A DNA stretch of 64,000 nucleotides from Mucilaginibacter myungsuensis (GCF_015222005.1 NZ_JADFFL010000010.1:1-64000); one strand, 5' to 3'. Positions 1-8,027 are shown, counted from the first letter of the stretch. The notes: a model not told the origin generated them from the sequence alone. Numbers and translations: made by a program.

Positions 1-115
1 AGCGATACTTACTTAGATAGTTCCGCTTTAGGGTAAGGTCATTATTAATGTTCCGCATAACGTTTTAGCTTAACTCTTTTTAAGCTAATTCTGTTACCGA
101 ATTAGTTAACCTTTA
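1..115. other. window edge, no gene recognised; short inverted repeat
   Basis: No gene can be assigned. Frame 1 of the plus strand stays open for eleven codons and stops at 34-36, so it could be the tail of an upstream gene, but this is too short to judge. A perfect 9-base inverted repeat (65-73 with 80-88, 6-base loop) in AT-rich sequence could be a weak terminator or part of the neighbouring repeat. Confidence 0.25.
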
Positions 116-252
116 CAATTGCGAGGAGCGGAAGGGGAGGCCTGTGTTAAGGGGCGACGCGGCAATCTGATAGGCAGATCCTCGTTGCTTGTCCTCTGAG
201 ATCGCCGCGTCGCCCCAAACGCTTCAGCCCTCACCGTCGCTCCTTACAGCAA
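116..252. repeat. palindromic interspersed repeat, family A, copy 1
   Basis: A long imperfect palindrome. Bases 151-168 pair with 199-216 with one mismatch, and the ends (GCGAGGAGCG near 121 and CGCTCCT near 239) are also complementary. The loop holds TCCTCGTTGCTTGTCC at 179-194, the reverse complement of the 16-base core found in copies at 37742 and 63753. It lies just beyond msrB and could act as a 3' hairpin for that transcript. Confidence 0.8.
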
Positions 253-266
253 TGGCAAATATTTAC

Positions 267-785
267 TTATTTCGCGCCGTCCGGTTTAAAATCCAGCGAT
301 ACCGAATTCATGCAATAACGTTTATAAGTCGGTGCCGGGCCATCGTCAAAGATGTGGCCTAAGTGGGCATCGCAACGGCCGCATAAAACTTCTACGCGCT
401 CCATGCCAACAGAACTATCCGACTTATAGGTTACCGCGTTCTTCCGCTCGGCCTGGAAAAAGCTTGGCCAGCCACATTCGCTGGCAAATTTGGCCGTGCT
501 GCGGAATAGCAGGTTACCACAAGCGGCGCAATAGTACGTACCCTTGGCCTCGGCATTCCAATATTTGCCGGTGAAGGCACGCTCGGTTGCGGCCTCGCGG
601 GCGGTGGCATACAGAGCCGGTGATAATACCTTTTTCCACTCGGCGTTGCTAACGTTCAGCTTTTTGGTGTCGGTGTTAGAATAGTAAGGGTTCTTTTCGT
701 GTCCCTTGTCTGTTTTTATATTTTGTGCCTGTGTGCATGAGGTTATCCCCGCCAGCAGCGCGATCATTGCTATTAATGCTCTCAT
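267..785 (-). CDS. msrB: peptide-methionine (R)-S-oxide reductase MsrB, exported lipoprotein
   Basis: Reduces the R-epimer of methionine sulfoxide in proteins, repairing oxidised envelope proteins. The 172-residue product starts with a lipoprotein signal peptide (lipobox ending at Cys17), followed by an MsrB domain. Zinc-site cysteines are at CAAC (86-89) and CGRC (135-138), the SECGWPSF segment holds Cys104, and the catalytic cysteine is Cys158 in RYCMNS. Its ATG overlaps the stop of msrA by 4 bases (ATGA), so the two are probably translated in sequence from one mRNA. The signal peptide places it on the periplasmic side of a membrane. Identification is firm; the lipid anchor is predicted. 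Confidence 0.95.
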   Translation of the reverse strand: MRALIAMIALLAGITSCTQAQNIKTDKGHEKNPYYSNTDTKKLNVSNAEWKKVLSPALYATAREAATERAFTGKYWNAEAKGTYYCAACGNLLFRSTAKFASECGWPSFFQAERKNAVTYKSDSSVGMERVEVLCGRCDAHLGHIFDDGPAPTYKRYCMNSVSLDFKPDGAK

Positions 786-1459
786 TTTTTTATCTTGTCT
801 TTAAATACCTTTTTAAACTTTTCCAGTTCGGGTTGTATCACATATTTGCAATAGCCCTGGTTGGGGTTCAGTTTGTAATAGTTCTGATGGTAATTTTCGG
901 CCTTGTAAAAAGGCGCGGCGGCGTTCACCTGAGTTACGATCTTGCTGTGGTAAGCTTTCTCCTGATTGAGTTTGGCAATATAATACTCGGCCTTTTGCTT
1001 TTGCTCGGCATTGTTATAAAATATGGCCGAACGGTATTGCGTGCCCACATCATTACCCTGGCGGTTCAGTTGCGTAGGATCGTGCGCGGTAAAGAAAGCC
1101 GCCAACAATTCATCATAACTGATCACCGACGGATCGTAAACAATGTTACAAGCCTCGGCATGGCCGGTGTTGCCGGTGCAAACATCATCATAACTTGGGT
1201 TGGCCACCTTACCACCGGTATAACCTGATGTAACCGACTTCACCCCATCCAGTTGCTGGAATTTGGCTTCGGTACACCAAAAGCACCCAGTCGCGAATGT
1301 GGCGGTCTCCAGCTTTTTGTTCTTAGGGTCGGCTTTTTTGCCGGTCATTTCTTTAAAACTGCTGCTATTACTGATGTCTTGATGAGGCTCCTGTGCGCAA
1401 GCGGTACCTAAGCCTACCATGGCAAAAAACACCATTAAATAAAAAAAATGCTTTCTCAT
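782..1459 (-). CDS. msrA: peptide-methionine (S)-S-oxide reductase MsrA, exported lipoprotein
   Basis: Reduces the S-epimer of methionine sulfoxide and complements MsrB, the next gene in the operon. The catalytic motif GCFWC is at residues 58-62 (Cys59 nucleophile) counted from the chosen ATG at 1459. An ATG at 1498 is in frame, but the 1459 start gives a standard lipoprotein signal peptide (MRKHFFYL..., lipobox GTAC, Cys21), so it is preferred. The body matches MsrA throughout, including the GYTGG and GHAEA segments. The C-terminal residues overlap the msrB start (ATGA). Both enzymes being exported as separate lipoproteins points to envelope rather than cytoplasmic repair. Confidence 0.95.
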   Translation of the reverse strand: MRKHFFYLMVFFAMVGLGTACAQEPHQDISNSSSFKEMTGKKADPKNKKLETATFATGCFWCTEAKFQQLDGVKSVTSGYTGGKVANPSYDDVCTGNTGHAEACNIVYDPSVISYDELLAAFFTAHDPTQLNRQGNDVGTQYRSAIFYNNAEQKQKAEYYIAKLNQEKAYHSKIVTQVNAAAPFYKAENYHQNYYKLNPNQGYCKYVIQPELEKFKKVFKDKIKK

Positions 1460-1602
1460 ATTTTGGTATAAAGGGGCCGCTGATAATGGGTTTATCACCC
1501 GCGGTCATGTTTATAAACGAAAAAAATGCCTCCGACAGATGTCTGGGCTTGGAAACATGATAGATGGCTGACAATGGGTGTCGCATTTGTCTCCAAGCTA
1601 AA

Positions 1603-1727
1603 TCCCTCCTTGGGGAGGGGTGCGGTCGGTATGAGCGCAAATGCAGGGAGGGGTTAGCCATCAATGCATTGTGGTTAAACCCCTCCCTGCCACTTCACAG
1701 GCCTTCGCGCCCCTCCCCAAGGAGGGA
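1603..1727. repeat. long GC-rich palindrome (CCCTCCTTGGGGAGGGG family)
   Basis: Bases 1603-1620 are perfectly complementary to 1710-1727 (18 base pairs). A second nested stem pairs 1643-1655 with 1678-1690. It is the longest example here of a C/G-run palindrome that recurs in shorter forms near 7990, 12570, 12655, 50650 and 57510. It lies between the msr operon and the tandem barrel genes and has no coding capacity. Confidence 0.8.
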
Positions 1728-1738
1728 CTTTGCAAAAA

Positions 1739-2272
1739 CTATAAACTTATCTTATAAGCCACTCTCACCCCCGTCTGCGTTAGCAAACTTTTTGACCATT
1801 GCTCGTAGCGCACACCAAGGTCTATATTTTGCTTTTCGGACAGTTTGAATAAAAACCCGGGACCAAAAGCAAAAATGAACGGGTTGCCTTTAGGGTTTAC
1901 CGAGTTGCGCACCTCTAAAGCAGTACCCAGTTCACCCAATAGGTAAAGGCCCGGACCAGCCTTGTAGAACGCGCCCACCTTGATCGGAACGTATTCGGCA
2001 TTGGGTTGCGAGCCGGCAATGCCGTTCCACGCGCTTTTAAATTTCAGGTAGGTATATCCGGCAGATACCGACGCATACCAATCGTTCTTAACAGGTATCT
2101 CGCCCCGTACAGACGCGCCGTAACCTATACTGAAAACACTACGGGCGGGGATCACAAATTCGGGACCGGCGCTGAACGAGGCTTTCTTCACCTCATCAGG
2201 CGGCGTTTGAAATTGCGCTTTAGCGGTGAAGCAAGCCCCTAATATCAAAACCGACAACAATAATTTCTTCAT
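1739..2272 (-). CDS. outer-membrane beta-barrel protein, copy 1 of a tandem pair
   Basis: A 177-residue exported protein with a clean signal peptide (MKKLLLSVLILGACFTAKAQ) from the ATG at 2272; the longer frame from 2299 adds an unlikely leader. The mature part alternates short polar and aromatic strands and ends GVRVAYKISL, with a hydrophobic C-terminus typical of small outer-membrane barrels. It resembles the next gene (2277-2834) in length, GLRYE/GVRYE segment and ending, so the two are tandem paralogues separated by 4 bases and probably co-transcribed. Specific function unknown; a porin-like or structural role is only a guess. Confidence 0.8.
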   Translation of the reverse strand: MKKLLLSVLILGACFTAKAQFQTPPDEVKKASFSAGPEFVIPARSVFSIGYGASVRGEIPVKNDWYASVSAGYTYLKFKSAWNGIAGSQPNAEYVPIKVGAFYKAGPGLYLLGELGTALEVRNSVNPKGNPFIFAFGPGFLFKLSEKQNIDLGVRYEQWSKSLLTQTGVRVAYKISL

Positions 2273-2276
2273 CTGC

Positions 2277-2834
2277 CTACAGGTTAAATTTATAAGCAAC
2301 GCGCAAGCCTAAAAAGCTCAGGGTCGAACCATCTTTGGCCCAACCCTCGTAACGCAGGCCAAGGTCAATAGCCTCGCCGTTTTTTAACGGGAACAGGTAA
2401 CCAACTCCCGGACCAAAAGCAAAAGCAGTACCCGTATCGGGATAGATCTCGCCGGCCACGCCCTTGCCCGACTTAGTGCCAAAAGAAGCACCTAACTGGC
2501 CTTCGCCATAAAACCGCGGGCAGAAAAAATAACGCAGACCTACTTGCAGTGGTACAAAGGTCGCCGCGGTTTCGTTATCACCATTCACTTCGTGAGCGAA
2601 TTTCAATTCGTCGTTATAAAAGAAACGGGTAAAGCCCGCGCTTGCGGTCAGTTTTAACGCATTAGCCAGAGGAAATTCAGCTTTCAAGTTCAGACCGGCA
2701 CCAAAGGAATAGTCAGCATTGAGCGGCAAGTTGCCATCGGCACCGAGGTTTATTTTAACGCCATCGGCTTTTTGCGCCATTGCGCCAAAAGTTATACCGG
2801 CCAATAAAAGGATCAGGGTAAAAATTTTCTTCAT
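2277..2834 (-). CDS. outer-membrane beta-barrel protein, copy 2 of a tandem pair
   Basis: A 185-residue exported protein with a signal peptide ending at AMAQ (about residue 21). Alternating strands and the ending GLRVAYKFNL suggest an eight-stranded outer-membrane barrel. Upstream partner of the paralogue at 1739-2272 (4-base gap). Shared landmarks are FAFGPG, IDLGLRYE/IDLGVRYE and the YK-hydrophobic C-terminus. No enzymatic motif is visible, and no substrate can be assigned. Confidence 0.8.
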   Translation of the reverse strand: MKKIFTLILLLAGITFGAMAQKADGVKINLGADGNLPLNADYSFGAGLNLKAEFPLANALKLTASAGFTRFFYNDELKFAHEVNGDNETAATFVPLQVGLRYFFCPRFYGEGQLGASFGTKSGKGVAGEIYPDTGTAFAFGPGVGYLFPLKNGEAIDLGLRYEGWAKDGSTLSFLGLRVAYKFNL

Positions 2835-2892
2835 TGTTTTTTTAGGGATATGTATGGTTAACGCAAATTTACAAAATATGGTACGTTACCAA

Positions 2893-3600
2893 TTAGCTAT
2901 TTGTTACGCTGATAAAGATCTGTTCTAACGTTTTTCCGCCGTGTGCATCGGTCAGGCCTTTCAGCGTATCGTTAGCTACGATGCGCCCTTTGCTGATGAT
3001 GACCACATGATCGCAAACGGCCTCCACCTCCTGCATAATGTGTGTGCTGAGGATGATGGTCTTTGTCTGCCCCAGATCGCGGATCAATTGGCGGATGCCG
3101 ATGAGTTGGTTCGGGTCAAGTCCTGATGTTGGTTCGTCCAGCACCAGTACTTCCGGATCGTGCAGGATGGCCTGCGCTAAACCTACCCGTTGGCGGTACC
3201 CACGCGATAACTGACCGATCTTTTTATGCTGCTCGGGTGTTAGGCCCGTTAGTTCGATCACTTCCTGTATCCTGGCTTGCGGATCTTTCATGCCGTGTAC
3301 ACCGGCAATAAAGGCCAACGATTCTTTCACGTACATATCCTGATAAAGCGGATTATTCTCGGGCAGGTAACCAATGCGGCTACGCACCTCCAGCGACTTG
3401 CTATTCACATCAAACCCGGCCACCTCGGCCGTTCCCGATGTTTGGGGCAGGTAGCCCGTCAGTATCTTCATGGTGGTTGATTTACCCGCGCCATTGGGCC
3501 CTAAAAAACCCAACACACCCTTGCCTGCACTAAAACTAATGCCGTCGACCGCCTTTTGTGCGCCGTAAACCTTGGTAAGATCGGTAACCTGGATACTCAT
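2893..3600 (-). CDS. gldA: gliding-motility ABC transporter ATPase GldA
   Basis: ATP-binding subunit of the GldAFG ABC complex, required for gliding in Flavobacterium and found widely in Bacteroidota. The 235-residue protein has Walker A GPNGAGKST (34-42), the signature LSRGYRQR (131-138, a GldA-like variant of LSGGQ), Walker B VLVLDEP (151-157) and a switch histidine in LSTHIMQEVE. Residues conserved in GldA include SRIGYLPENNPLY. Its membrane partner is encoded 34 kb away as a GldF-GldG fusion (37894-40290), so this ATPase is not in an operon with its permease. Other ABC-2 ATPases are similar, but the GldA pattern is strong. Confidence 0.88.
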   Translation of the reverse strand: MSIQVTDLTKVYGAQKAVDGISFSAGKGVLGFLGPNGAGKSTTMKILTGYLPQTSGTAEVAGFDVNSKSLEVRSRIGYLPENNPLYQDMYVKESLAFIAGVHGMKDPQARIQEVIELTGLTPEQHKKIGQLSRGYRQRVGLAQAILHDPEVLVLDEPTSGLDPNQLIGIRQLIRDLGQTKTIILSTHIMQEVEAVCDHVVIISKGRIVANDTLKGLTDAHGGKTLEQIFISVTNS

Positions 3601-3620
3601 GGCGGTAAAGGTAATTTTTA

Positions 3621-3681
3621 GACGTGAGATGTGAGATATGAGATGTGAGAAAAGTCGGGAGTCGAAAGTCCAAAGTCAAAA
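3621..3681. repeat. heptamer-phased tract (GTGAGAT / AGTCCAA type)
   Basis: Roughly seven-base direct repeats: GTGAGAT repeated with small changes, then GTCGAAAGTCCAAAGTCAAAA. The same kinds of heptamer recur, some inverted, at 6449-6480, 10621-10763, 32434-32460 and 55650-55680. Not coding. Confidence 0.6.
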
Positions 3682-3763
3682 CGCAGCGGCCAGGCAAAGA
3701 AACAAGGAGCCTAATTCTGAAAATTCATTAATTCAACAAATTCCGGTTCAGACAAAAGACCTT

Positions 3764-3880
3764 TGAACGTAAACCCGGTAGTAGCGGAAACCCCACAGCG
3801 GGCGCGGGCCTAAGCTACGGACGAGCGAGGAGTTGCAGCGGATGACGGGGCTACCGGGGCCATGAATGATGGAACGTTCG
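3764..3880. repeat. GC-rich hairpin element with CCCGGTAG/CTACCGGG arms
   Basis: Inverted arms CCCGGTAG (about 3774-3781) and CTACCGGG (about 3851-3858) enclose a GC-rich stem containing GAGGAGTTGCAGCGGAT. Flanking GAACGT/ACGTTC add further pairing. It shares the 395-base gene-free stretch 3601-3995 with the heptamer tract and the family B repeat; nothing else is visible there. Confidence 0.55.
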
Positions 3881-3890
3881 TTTACAAAAA

Positions 3891-3999
3891 TTGACACGAA
3901 TTACCTTACGTTCGGCGACAATTTAAACGAATTACACTAATTCCAATTCTAAAAATTCGTGTAATTCGTCCTCATTCAATAAAATTAGTGCATGTTCAC
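3891..3999 (+). repeat. family B palindromic repeat, copy 1 (3' flank of serine hydrolase)
   Basis: A 109-base element with internal GAATTACAC / GTGTAATTC complementarity. It aligns without gaps to 5177-5285 in the same orientation with about 20 mismatches counted by eye; alignment positions 57-87 are identical in both. Its last bases include the stop codon of the serine hydrolase gene, so the gene ends inside the repeat. Confidence 0.8.
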
Positions 4000-5087
4000 T
4001 TTCTACCCTTCTTCAACCCCTCCACCGCCAATGCCGCAATATCACGGGTTAACTGCGTGGGCGAATGGCAATCGCAATTACTCAGTCCTAATACATAGAT
4101 ATCGCCCTCGGGTATGTACACGCCCATGGTTTTAAAGCCAAAAATGCTGCCGCCGTGTTCGCGGGTGGCTGTGCCATTAATATCTTTCAGGTGCCAGCCG
4201 TAGCCGTAGGTGAATTCTTTGCCATCGTTGGTGTGATACTTGGTGAACGCCTTTTTGGTTTCGACGGCGTTGAGCAGGATGTTCTTGTTCAGGGCGTTCT
4301 GCCATATCAGCATATCTTGCAGGGTGGATATAAGCGAGCCGGACGCGAATGGCACGCTAAAATTGATTTGTGTTTTATTCACATAACCTTCAGCCTTTTT
4401 TTGGTAGCCATAAGCGCGATCTTTAATGATTGCGCTATCGCTGGCATAGCGGGAATGGATCATGCCCAGTTTTTGGAAAATGTTCTTGCAGATGAATTCC
4501 TCGTAGGTTTGGCCCGATGTCAGCTCGATGATATAGCCCAGCACCATGTAGCCCGAGTTGTTATACTCAAATTTTTCGCCGGGCGGATAGTCGACAGGCT
4601 CGTTCTTGAAAAAGTCGACCATCATTTTGGGCGACATTTCATTTTGGGCGATGCTTTGCAGGGACGGCATTTTGGTAAAGTCTTTAATGCCTGATGTGTG
4701 GGTGAGCAGGTGATGGATGGTTGTCTTATCACCACCGGGATAGTCGGAGATATATTTTAATACTGGGTCGTTTACTTTCAATTTGCCTTGCTGCTCTAAC
4801 ATCAGTATGGCCACGGCGGTGAACTGCTTGGTCATGGAGCCGAGTTGGAATACGTTATCTGCCACCATATCCGTCCCCAATTCAATATTCGCCTTCCCTA
4901 CCGCGCGCTGATAGATAGGCTTACCATGCTGCGCGATCAGGAATACCCCGCCCGGGCCGTTAAGGTCGTCAAATTCTTTATTGATCAGGCTATCGATTTT
5001 ACGTTGCGGGATCTGGGCGTAGGTAAATAATACAAATAGCGTAAGGCATAAGGCGATGGAAAGGAACGGACGGATAAAGGGCATCAT
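3996..5087 (-). CDS. serine hydrolase, beta-lactamase/penicillin-binding family (class C-like)
   Basis: An exported serine hydrolase of the beta-lactamase/DD-peptidase fold (363 residues, signal peptide ending about TYAQ). The active-site triad is visible: SMTK (SxxK nucleophile, about residue 84), YNN (YxN) before SGYMVLGY, and HGG in REHGGSIFGF, replacing KTG near the C-terminus. HLLTHTSGI is also typical of this family. Such proteins are usually peptidases, esterases or amidases rather than antibiotic-resistance enzymes, and the substrate cannot be read. The gene stands alone, bracketed on both sides by direct copies of a 109-base palindromic repeat, and its stop codon lies inside one of them. 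Confidence 0.88.
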   Translation of the reverse strand: MMPFIRPFLSIALCLTLFVLFTYAQIPQRKIDSLINKEFDDLNGPGGVFLIAQHGKPIYQRAVGKANIELGTDMVADNVFQLGSMTKQFTAVAILMLEQQGKLKVNDPVLKYISDYPGGDKTTIHHLLTHTSGIKDFTKMPSLQSIAQNEMSPKMMVDFFKNEPVDYPPGEKFEYNNSGYMVLGYIIELTSGQTYEEFICKNIFQKLGMIHSRYASDSAIIKDRAYGYQKKAEGYVNKTQINFSVPFASGSLISTLQDMLIWQNALNKNILLNAVETKKAFTKYHTNDGKEFTYGYGWHLKDINGTATREHGGSIFGFKTMGVYIPEGDIYVLGLSNCDCHSPTQLTRDIAALAVEGLKKGRK

Positions 5088-5176
5088 AATTTTGTTTTGA
5101 CAGTTGAGACGCGGGTAGTGGAGAAGAGGTTACAGGTACGGGACAAAGCAAAAGATCAATGCACGAATGAAAAAAA

Positions 5177-5285
5177 TTGGCGCGAATTGCCTTATACGGG
5201 GCAACAATTTATACGAATTACACGAATCCTATTTCTAAAAATTCGTGTAATTCGTCCTCATTCGAAAGAATTTGTGCCTATTCAC
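5177..5285 (+). repeat. family B palindromic repeat, copy 2 (5' flank of serine hydrolase)
   Basis: Same 109-base length and orientation as 3891-3999. ACGAATTACACGAAT (about 5213-5227) is complementary to ATTCGTGTAATTCGT (about 5241-5255), giving a stable hairpin. It lies between the hydrolase start and the divergent DUF3667 gene, so it may also sit in their 5' regions. Confidence 0.8.
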
Positions 5286-5331
5286 ATTAAACCATTATCT
5301 TGCAATATCAACACCAAACAATTAACCACCA

Positions 5332-6162
5332 ATGGATTGCCAAACCTGCGGCAGCACCCGCAACGAGAAATATTGCCCGGCCTGCGGCGAAAAGACCTTT
5401 GAACCGCATCAGCTATCCTTAAAGGAATTTGTGGAAGAACTTTTCGAAGGATTCTCTCATTTCGATACCAAATTTATCCGCACTATTAAAACGCTGATCT
5501 TTAAGCCCGGACAGTTAAGTTTGGAGTTTTGCGCGGGAAAGCGGGTAAACCACATGAAACCGATCCAGTTGTTTTTGGTGGTCAACCTGATATTTTTTAT
5601 CGCGGCGCTGCATAACCTGTATAGTTTGGAGCTCTATAACTACATTAACTTTAAACCGTTCATAACTTTTAACACTAAGCAGATCATTAACGATGTGCTG
5701 GCGAAGGAGCATACCACGCTGGCTGAATACACGGCTGTGTTTAACGAGAAAATGAAGAGTTCGTCAAAGGCTTTCATCTTCGCGTTCATCCCGGTTTATG
5801 GCGTGTTCTTCGCGTTGTTCTTTTTTTGGAAGAAGAAGTATTTTGTAGAGCATCTGGTGTTCGCGACGCATTTTATGTCGTTTGTGCTGGTGATGTTGTT
5901 TTTAGGCGGATACCTGATCATGCTGCCCTACTTTATGATCGTCGGGAAAGAATCGGCCGATTTCGACTTTTTTTACAGTTGGGCCGTGCGGATACTGATA
6001 GGCGTGTACGCGGGTTTTGCTATTCACAGGTTTTATCGCACGCCGATATTTTACACGCTCATCATTGCCCTGGTGGTAGGTTATTTCTTCTTTGCGCCTA
6101 TACAGTATTACCGCATGGGCTTGTTTTATAAGATCACCCATTTTAATCCCTGGGGACATTGA
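5332..6162 (+). CDS. DUF3667 zinc-ribbon membrane protein
   Basis: A 276-residue protein with an N-terminal four-cysteine zinc ribbon (C3, C6, C15, C18 in MDCQTCGS...YCPACGEK), the family signature FIRTIKTLIFKPGQLS and GKRVNHMKPIQLF, and then several hydrophobic segments (about residues 84-105, 145-165, 175-205, 215-235, 245-260). This is the DUF3667 architecture common in Bacteroidota; its biochemical role is unknown. The length and start (cysteine pair right after Met) fit the family. It stands alone between repeat-rich spacers. Confidence 0.85.
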   Translation: MDCQTCGSTRNEKYCPACGEKTFEPHQLSLKEFVEELFEGFSHFDTKFIRTIKTLIFKPGQLSLEFCAGKRVNHMKPIQLFLVVNLIFFIAALHNLYSLELYNYINFKPFITFNTKQIINDVLAKEHTTLAEYTAVFNEKMKSSSKAFIFAFIPVYGVFFALFFFWKKKYFVEHLVFATHFMSFVLVMLFLGGYLIMLPYFMIVGKESADFDFFYSWAVRILIGVYAGFAIHRFYRTPIFYTLIIALVVGYFFFAPIQYYRMGLFYKITHFNPWGH

Positions 6163-6204
6163 TGGGTGTACTAAAGTAAGTTGTACGGGAGGTAAAAGAT
6201 GTCG

Positions 6205-6480
6205 GATACCGATGTTCACGGGTCATTTCCGACAAATTGAATTTCCTTAATTTATAACCAATTGATAATTAGATATTTAAAAACAAAATATCCGATCCGT
6301 TCACGAGCCCGTGTTCACGGCTAAAATTTTAGATACTGACTATCAGGTAGTTACACACATCGACTACCGTGTGTTCACGCGTGAACAAGAACGCGGTTTG
6401 GTGTACTGGCAAGCTACCGTAGTCATTTACTACCAGTTAAGTCGTATTTTCTCACATCTCACATCCCACATCTCACATCT
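6205..6480. repeat. repeat-rich spacer with four GTTCACG motifs and a heptamer tract
   Basis: The gene-free stretch 6163-6501 holds GTTCACG at 6214, 6299, 6313 and 6373. The last forms the perfect palindrome GTTCACGCGTGAAC (6373-6386). A 25-base segment at 6330-6354 (TAGATACTGACTATCAGGTA...) matches 35292-35316 at 21 of 25 positions by eye. The end, 6449-6480, is a TCTCACA-phased tract, inverse to the one at 3621. No convincing ORF or RNA gene. Confidence 0.6.
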
Positions 6481-6486
6481 AAAATA

Positions 6487-6494
6487 TACCTTTG
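6487..6494 (+). promoter_or_regulatory. candidate -7 box for glyS
   Basis: TACCTTTG fits the Bacteroidota -7 consensus TAnnTTTG, 7 bases before the ATG at 6502. No matching -33 TTG at about 19-20 bases upstream, so this is weak. Confidence 0.35.
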
Positions 6495-6501
6495 CAGTGT
6501 T

Positions 6502-7986
6502 ATGAGTACACCAAATACCGACGAGATATTTAAGAATGTAATTGCCCATGCCAAGGAGTATGGCTTTGTTTTCCCAAGCAGCGAGATCTATGATGGCCTG
6601 AGTGCCGTTTACGATTACGGCCAAAACGGCGCCGAGCTGAAGAACAACATTAAAACCTACTGGTGGAAAGCCATGGTGCAAATGCACGACAATATCGTGG
6701 GTATCGATTCGGCCATCTTTATGCACCCTAAGATCTGGAAAGCAAGTGGCCACGTTGATGGCTTTAGCGATCCGATGATCGATAATAAGGTGACGCAAAA
6801 ACGCTACCGTGCAGATCAGTTATTAGAGGATAAGATCGCCGCTTACGACGCTGCCGGACAGACCGACCAGGCCGAGTTACTGCAGACCGAGATGGACAAC
6901 GCTCTAAAAGCCGAGGACCTTCCGCGCTTGCGCGAGCTGATCTTGGAGCACGAGATCAAGGACCCGCTAAGCAAAGACCGCCCGGATTGGACGGACGTTC
7001 GTCAGTTCAATTTGATGTTCAGCACGCAGGTAGGTGCGTTGGCCGATGATTCGAGCACGATCTACCTGCGCCCGGAGACCGCTCAAGGTATCTTTGTTAA
7101 CTTTTTGAACGTGCAAAAGACCGGCCGTATGAAGATACCTTTCGGTATCGCGCAGATCGGTAAGGCGTTCCGTAACGAGGTGATCGCGCGTCAGTTCATT
7201 ATCCGCATGCGCGAATTTGAGCAGATGGAGATGCAATTCTTTGTTCGCCCCGGCACACAGAAAGAGTGGTTCAATAAATGGAAAGAGACCCGCTTGCAAT
7301 GGCACCTTGCTTTAGGTACCGACGCTGCCAAATACCGTTACCACGAGCATACTAAACTTGCCCACTACGCTGATGCGGCTTATGATATCGAGTTCGATTT
7401 CCCGTTCGGTTTTAAAGAAGTAGAAGGTATCCATAGCCGTACCGATTTTGACCTGAGTCAACACCAGGAATTCTCGGGCAAAAAGATGCAGTACTTTGAC
7501 CCAGAGGTTGACCCGGATACCAACAAGCCATACGGTAACTACGTGCCTTACGTGATCGAGACATCGATCGGCCTGGATCGTATGTTCTTACTGACCATGA
7601 TCAACGCTTACAAAGAAGAAGATCTGAGCACCGAAGAGAAACAAGATAGTCGCACGGTATTACGTTTGCACCCTTGCTTAGCCCCGGTAAAAGCTGCCAT
7701 CTTCCCGCTGACCAAGAAAGATGGTCTGCCGGAGAAAGCGCGCGAGATCATGGATACTTTGAAACTTGATTTCAATATCCAATACGAAGAGAAGGACGCC
7801 ATTGGCAAACGTTATCGCCGTCAGGATGCCATCGGTACACCGTTCTGTATCACTGTTGACCACCAAACTTTAGAGGATAACACCGTGACCATCCGTCATC
7901 GCGATAGCATGGCGCAAGAGCGTGTTGCTGCTGATCAGCTGGACAAGATCATTGGTGATCTGGTGAGCTGGAAGAATGTGCTTTAG
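6502..7986 (+). CDS. glyS: glycine--tRNA ligase, dimeric (alpha2) type
   Basis: Charges tRNA-Gly with glycine in the cytoplasm. The 494-residue protein is the single-chain, eukaryotic/archaeal-like class II enzyme rather than the bacterial alpha/beta tetramer. Visible class II landmarks include LSAVYDYGQNGAELK, RPETAQGIFVNF, FRNEVIARQFIIRMREFEQMEMQ (motif 2 region) and ETSIGLDRMFL (motif 3), followed by an anticodon-binding domain (about 385-490). A rho-independent terminator follows at 8028-8055, suggesting a single-gene transcript. Confidence 0.96.
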   Translation: MSTPNTDEIFKNVIAHAKEYGFVFPSSEIYDGLSAVYDYGQNGAELKNNIKTYWWKAMVQMHDNIVGIDSAIFMHPKIWKASGHVDGFSDPMIDNKVTQKRYRADQLLEDKIAAYDAAGQTDQAELLQTEMDNALKAEDLPRLRELILEHEIKDPLSKDRPDWTDVRQFNLMFSTQVGALADDSSTIYLRPETAQGIFVNFLNVQKTGRMKIPFGIAQIGKAFRNEVIARQFIIRMREFEQMEMQFFVRPGTQKEWFNKWKETRLQWHLALGTDAAKYRYHEHTKLAHYADAAYDIEFDFPFGFKEVEGIHSRTDFDLSQHQEFSGKKMQYFDPEVDPDTNKPYGNYVPYVIETSIGLDRMFLLTMINAYKEEDLSTEEKQDSRTVLRLHPCLAPVKAAIFPLTKKDGLPEKAREIMDTLKLDFNIQYEEKDAIGKRYRRQDAIGTPFCITVDHQTLEDNTVTIRHRDSMAQERVAADQLDKIIGDLVSWKNVL

Positions 7987-8027
7987 CCCCTCGGCCCCCT
8001 AAAGGGGTAGCAGGGAACTAAAAATAT

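Noticed and set aside
3891..5285. Integron-like attC cassette around the serine hydrolase
   Set aside because: The repeats are palindromic and direct, but the core GTTRRRY/RYYYAAC ends of attC are absent, and no integrase is seen in the window.
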